The notes under the pieces: generated by a model | Database searches by the model: none | The model's input: only the letters and a program-made list of their open reading frames with translations | What the model was told of the DNA's origin: nothing | Position numbers and translations under genes: made by a program | NCBI GenBank assembly: GCA_031376885.1 | Contig: JANMEL010000030.1 | Location: 1-64,000, forward strand | Direction: 5' to 3' | Length of the DNA: 64,000 nucleotides | Origin: Chamaesiphon sp031376885 | GTDB lineage: Bacteria > Cyanobacteriota > Cyanobacteriia > Cyanobacteriales > Chamaesiphonaceae | Part shown: in pieces, positions 60,292 through 64,000 of the stretch | Numbering within the stretch: position 1 is the stretch's first letter | Layout of the letters: every line of letters begins with the position of its first letter

Positions 60292-62064
60292 TTATCGTAC
60301 TATTTTTGCATTTTGTTGGATATTCCATAAGCCCTCATAAATGCCATTAAGAGCGATCAATTCATCATGAGTGCCAGACTCAACTAATTCGCCTTGCTCC
60401 ATCACATAAATACAGTGAGCATTGCGGATAGTGGATAAGCGATGAGCGATCGCAATCGTGGTACGATCGATAGTAATTCGTTCTAGAGATCGTTGGATTG
60501 CGGCTTCTGTTTCGTTATCTACTGCTGAAGTTGCTTCATCAAGAATCAGGATCGGTGGATTCTTTAAAACTGCGCGAGCGATGGCGATACGTTGACGTTG
60601 CCCCCCTGACAATTTTTGGCCGCGTTCGCCTACAATGGTATCGTATTGTTCGGGTAATCGATCGATAAATTCGTCAGCTTCAGCTATTTGTGCTGCGGCG
60701 ATGATGGCTTCTAAACTAGCATCGGGGCTACCATAAGCGATATTTTCACGAATGGAACCATGAAATAAAAATACATCTTGACTGACTAAACCGATCGATC
60801 TGCGTAAGTCGGCGAGATGTAAATCTTTGATATTAATTCCATCCAGAGTAATCGTTCCCGATTGGATTTCATATAGTCGTAAGAGCAATTTTACTAAAGT
60901 ACTTTTGCCCGAACCTGTTGCGCCGACGATCGCGATTGTTTCTCCGGCGGGGATATTCAATGATAGCCCTTTGACGACGGTAGATCGATCTGCATAGGCA
61001 AATGTCACGTCACGCAACTCAATTTCACCACGCACTATTGGTAAAGCTAAATGTCCAGAATCAATTGCAACTGATGTATCGAGTAAATCCAAGACTCGAT
61101 TGGTAGAAGCCATCCCACGTTGATACAGATCCAAGGTTTCACCTAAGCGGGTTAGGGGCCATAATAACCGTTGGGTAAGATAAATTAGGATACTATAAGT
61201 ACCAACTCCCAATCGACCATCTACGGCGGCAATTCCGCCTAATAATAGAGTCATTGTAAAGCTAAACAAAACAGCCATCCGAATCATCGGTACAAAGGCT
61301 GCACTAACGGCAATTGCTCGACGATTGCTTTGACGATATGCTTCGCTATCATGGCGAACTCGATCGAGTTCGTAAGCTTCGGTAGTAAAGCTTTTGATCG
61401 TAGTAATACCGCCCAAATTATTAGCTAACCGACCATTTAATAAGCCTACTTTTTCGCGAACGTCACTATAGTAAGGTGCCAGAACTTTTTGAAATAGAAT
61501 TGAGCCGATAATAATAATTGGAATCGGTACCATCGAATACCAAGCAATAGATGGTGCAAGCACAAAGAAAACAGCCCCGATGACGATCGCATTAGTGAGC
61601 ACTTGAATAATTTCATTCGCCCCCACATCTAGAAATCGTTCTAGCTGATTGATATCATCACCCAAAATTCCCATCAGATTACCAGTGCTCTGATTTTCAA
61701 AGTAAGCCAAATCTAATGCTTGAATATGTCCATAGGCATCGAGACGTAAATTATGTTGAATTTTCTGAGATAGATTGCGCCACAGATTTGTATAAATATA
61801 TTGAGAGATAGATTCTAGCATCCAAATAATAACAGTCACAATTGTGAGGGCAATTAATTGTTCGCGAACGTCACTAATCCCCCAATTAGCAATAAATGAA
61901 TCTTGTTTTTTGACGACCACATCAACAGCAGCACCAATCAAAATCTCTGGAGCAATATCACACAGTTTATTAAAAATTGATGAAACTATAGCTTGCCAAG
62001 TTTCAAAGCGATAGTTCTTGCCGTAAGCTAATAATCTCTGGAGCGGATGAATAGTATTTATCAT
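60292..62064 (-). CDS. ABC transporter, fused permease-ATPase (exporter type)
   Basis: This is a half-transporter of 590 residues: an N-terminal six-helix membrane domain (residues about 15-310) then an ATPase domain with Walker A GATGSGKST (about residue 378), signature LSGGQRQRIAIARA, Walker B ILILDEATSAVD and the IAHRLSTI switch. It resembles lipid/multidrug exporters of the MsbA/HlyB-like group. It would act as a homodimer or with another half-transporter. Substrate unknown. Confidence 0.92.
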   Translation of the reverse strand: MINTIHPLQRLLAYGKNYRFETWQAIVSSIFNKLCDIAPEILIGAAVDVVVKKQDSFIANWGISDVREQLIALTIVTVIIWMLESISQYIYTNLWRNLSQKIQHNLRLDAYGHIQALDLAYFENQSTGNLMGILGDDINQLERFLDVGANEIIQVLTNAIVIGAVFFVLAPSIAWYSMVPIPIIIIGSILFQKVLAPYYSDVREKVGLLNGRLANNLGGITTIKSFTTEAYELDRVRHDSEAYRQSNRRAIAVSAAFVPMIRMAVLFSFTMTLLLGGIAAVDGRLGVGTYSILIYLTQRLLWPLTRLGETLDLYQRGMASTNRVLDLLDTSVAIDSGHLALPIVRGEIELRDVTFAYADRSTVVKGLSLNIPAGETIAIVGATGSGKSTLVKLLLRLYEIQSGTITLDGINIKDLHLADLRRSIGLVSQDVFLFHGSIRENIAYGSPDASLEAIIAAAQIAEADEFIDRLPEQYDTIVGERGQKLSGGQRQRIAIARAVLKNPPILILDEATSAVDNETEAAIQRSLERITIDRTTIAIAHRLSTIRNAHCIYVMEQGELVESGTHDELIALNGIYEGLWNIQQNAKIVR

Positions 62065-62185
62065 TTGAATGTTAGATTTTGGATTTTGCCACAGCCGTAT
62101 TTATAAAAAACTGCTTTCTCACTATGTACAAAAAATTTACTTCGACTTTAAATAATACCGATCGGAACGTGATATTGTCTAAAAA

Positions 62186-62230
62186 TTCCTCCGTGTTCCT
62201 CAGTGAATCCTCAGTGCCCCTCTGTGTTGA
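62186..62230. repeat. Dispersed CACAGAGG...CGGAGGAA repeat, inverted copy
   Basis: This is the reverse-complement form of the repeat at 51233-51269. It lies in the gap between the ABC transporter and dndD, both on the minus strand. Confidence 0.65.
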
Positions 62231-62252
62231 AAAAAGCACCAATAAAGACTTA

Positions 62253-64000
62253 CTACTCCCAAAAATATCCATCTCGAATCTGAGTACGCTGTAAATTAGC
62301 ATCATGATCTAATATATACTCGCGAGCGATCGCATCTTGTTCGCGCAATTTAGCTACTTCTATTTTGCCGATCTCGGTATCGGTAGATAGTAAGATCACC
62401 TGTTGACTAGCAGCGGGAAAATAACGCTCGATTAGATTAGTTCGATGGGATGAATCTAGTCTACCTAATGGGGTATCGATCGCAATGGGTAATTGTCTAT
62501 CTGATACTCGCGCCAATCCCCATAATAAGGCGATTGCAAGGAGTTGTTTTTCACCAGCCGAAAGACGATGTTTTGGTAGTAATTGACCTTGGCAATCGTA
62601 GAGTGATAAGGTGAAAGTAGCACTATCGATCGTCACTCGCTGCACCAGTTCGGATTTGTGTAATAAATACCGAAAACATTCGGTGACTTCATTTTCAAGT
62701 TTATTAATTTTTTTGAGTGTGAGCTTGGATTTGAATATTTGTAGTGTCTCTTTGACTTTGGCGATCGAATCGATAATATGTCGATCGTTCGTTAGTTTGA
62801 TATTCTGTTCGGTATATTTAGCTAATTGTCGATCTGTACTAGAGATAGTGCGGTTTAGTTCTTCTAAATGACGACTGGTAGCAATTTGTTTGGCTTTGAG
62901 TTCTACGACGATCGAACGAGCCTCAGCTTCTTGTTCTTTTAGTCGAGTATATTCTTCTGGTGATGCAGATAATGCAATTTGTCGATCGATAAAGTCCAAG
63001 TCAGATTGGAGTTTAATTAATTTATCTTCTAATTGTTCGAGTCGAGCCAGATCGCGATGACGATCGTATTTAAGGATTGTATCTAATTTATCGATCGCTG
63101 CTGCATCTGCACCTAACCATGACGGTTGTTCGGACTTAGTTTCCGCTGTCAGGAGTTGATTTTCACGATCCAAGAAAGATTTGATATCGGCGAGATAACT
63201 TTCTAAACCTGCCTGATGCTGAAGATATTCTAGCAGACGACGATCTCGATCGACTAATATATCTAAATCTATTCTACTTTGCTGTTGTTGTAATTCGATC
63301 GTCCCTTGAGATCGCACCTGAGTCAATAATGGCGTAATCAAAGCAAGCGGTAAACTTCCAGCAGCGAGGTGACGCAACTCTTGTCTATATTGTTCGGCTT
63401 GATTTTCGATTGTCTGACAATCAAGCTTCAATTCAGTTCCCTCAGTGGCGATTTTGCCACCTTCTCGAACAAACTTCTGAAAAGACTGCTCTTCCTGTTC
63501 GATCGCTATGCCTAATTGTCGATCCAAGCTAACTTTCAACTCCTCCAACTCCGCCAATTCTAACTTATATCCAGCTAGTTTAGTCTCCATTTCCTCCATT
63601 GCTGCTAATTGTTCGCTACTCGCTAGCTCTCGTCGTTTCTTAGCCACCAATATATCCAAATCTGTCGCCAATCGTTCAGCTAGTTCCAATCCTAATAATG
63701 ATTGAATGGCATCAAATACACCAACGGGAGGAGTTTCCTGCTCTGCTAACTCCTTCACCTGTTCCCCATCGAACAGAAATAAATTAGAAATACCCAATGG
63801 CAAGAGATTTTCGATATACTCATCCCAAATACTCAACAAAGACTTATCAGCCCAATCATTAACCAAAATACCTAATGTATCCTTCCCTTCCTTGGGATTA
63901 CGTTCCCAATATCTAACAATCCGAATATCCAATAAACTATCATCATCCGCCACTTGAAAAGCCAATTCAATTCGGGTTTTTTCCGTCGGCTTTATCTGAT
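62253..64000 (-). CDS. dndD: DNA phosphorothioation protein DndD (N-terminus beyond window)
   Basis: DndD is the SMC/Rad50-like ATPase of the Dnd system, which replaces a non-bridging phosphate oxygen in DNA with sulfur. The C-terminal ATPase lobe (LSAGEKQLLAIALLWGLARVSD, IAIDTPLGRLDSSHRTNLIERYFP, QQVILLSTDTEIG) is characteristic. A long coiled coil occupies the middle, with FLFDGEQVKELAE near the visible N-terminal part. The frame stays open to the window edge with no stop codon, so about 80-100 residues, including Walker A, lie outside. Any other dnd genes would also be outside, to the right if upstream. Confidence 0.92.
   Translation of the reverse strand, partial: QIKPTEKTRIELAFQVADDDSLLDIRIVRYWERNPKEGKDTLGILVNDWADKSLLSIWDEYIENLLPLGISNLFLFDGEQVKELAEQETPPVGVFDAIQSLLGLELAERLATDLDILVAKKRRELASSEQLAAMEEMETKLAGYKLELAELEELKVSLDRQLGIAIEQEEQSFQKFVREGGKIATEGTELKLDCQTIENQAEQYRQELRHLAAGSLPLALITPLLTQVRSQGTIELQQQQSRIDLDILVDRDRRLLEYLQHQAGLESYLADIKSFLDRENQLLTAETKSEQPSWLGADAAAIDKLDTILKYDRHRDLARLEQLEDKLIKLQSDLDFIDRQIALSASPEEYTRLKEQEAEARSIVVELKAKQIATSRHLEELNRTISSTDRQLAKYTEQNIKLTNDRHIIDSIAKVKETLQIFKSKLTLKKINKLENEVTECFRYLLHKSELVQRVTIDSATFTLSLYDCQGQLLPKHRLSAGEKQLLAIALLWGLARVSDRQLPIAIDTPLGRLDSSHRTNLIERYFPAASQQVILLSTDTEIGKIEVAKLREQDAIAREYILDHDANLQRTQIRDGYFWE

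Overview
This window is chromosomal DNA from a cyanobacterium. It encodes the phycobilisome rod-core linker CpcG, the photosystem II protein PsbZ and a CPP1-like J-like membrane protein. It also carries short tandem heptamer repeats (STRR type), GCGATCGC (HIP1) sites and a very high density of CGATCG. The genus cannot be fixed from sequence alone; the CGATCG density would fit a Chamaesiphon-like organism, but that is only a guess.

Layout. (1) 132-9060, minus strand: the S10/spc ribosomal protein operon in the order rplC-rplD-rplW-rplB-rpsS-rplV-rpsC-rplP-rpmC-rpsQ-rplN-rplX-rplE-rpsH-rplF-rplR-rpsE, with heptamer-repeat arrays in several of its gaps. (2) 9.8-18.2 kb: two small secreted unknowns, a Ser/Thr kinase with TPRs, a sugar-type ABC permease, and a lipid-linked glycosylation pair (GT39-like and GT2-GtrA). 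That pair lies between two direct copies of the permease 3' end. A membrane protein of unknown function follows. (3) 18.2-32.5 kb: phosphopantetheinyl transferase, aspS, ChaN-like protein, thioesterase, a large two-partner-secretion exoprotein, a GNAT enzyme, the minus-strand group pdhB-secD-secF with a small membrane protein, and an RluA-type pseudouridine synthase. (4) 32.6-42.7 kb: a large coiled-coil membrane unknown, beta-phosphoglucomutase, a CPP1-like protein overlapping tail-to-tail with a HAD phosphatase, recJ, psbZ-ribH, and a second large membrane/coiled-coil unknown directly behind ribH.

(5) 43.8-51.1 kb is the most unusual coding region. It holds a small 2Fe-2S ferredoxin, two asparagine-synthetase-like enzymes without the N-terminal glutaminase cysteine, a GNAT enzyme and a zinc-ribbon membrane protein. 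It also holds a diaminopimelate/ornithine-decarboxylase-fold protein in which the PLP lysine position is valine. A ParE/RelE-type toxin-antitoxin pair sits inside the group. This looks like a candidate pathway for forming amide bonds without glutamine hydrolysis, but no product can be assigned. (6) 51.5-64 kb: a U32/RlhA-like protein, CpcG, two Uma2 proteins, a CHAT-FHA fusion, small unknowns, a 133-bp IS66-type MITE with a perfect 8-bp target duplication, an ABC exporter, and the C-terminal part of DndD (DNA phosphorothioation) running off the right edge.

Functions were assigned by reading motifs and family resemblance. No database search was run.
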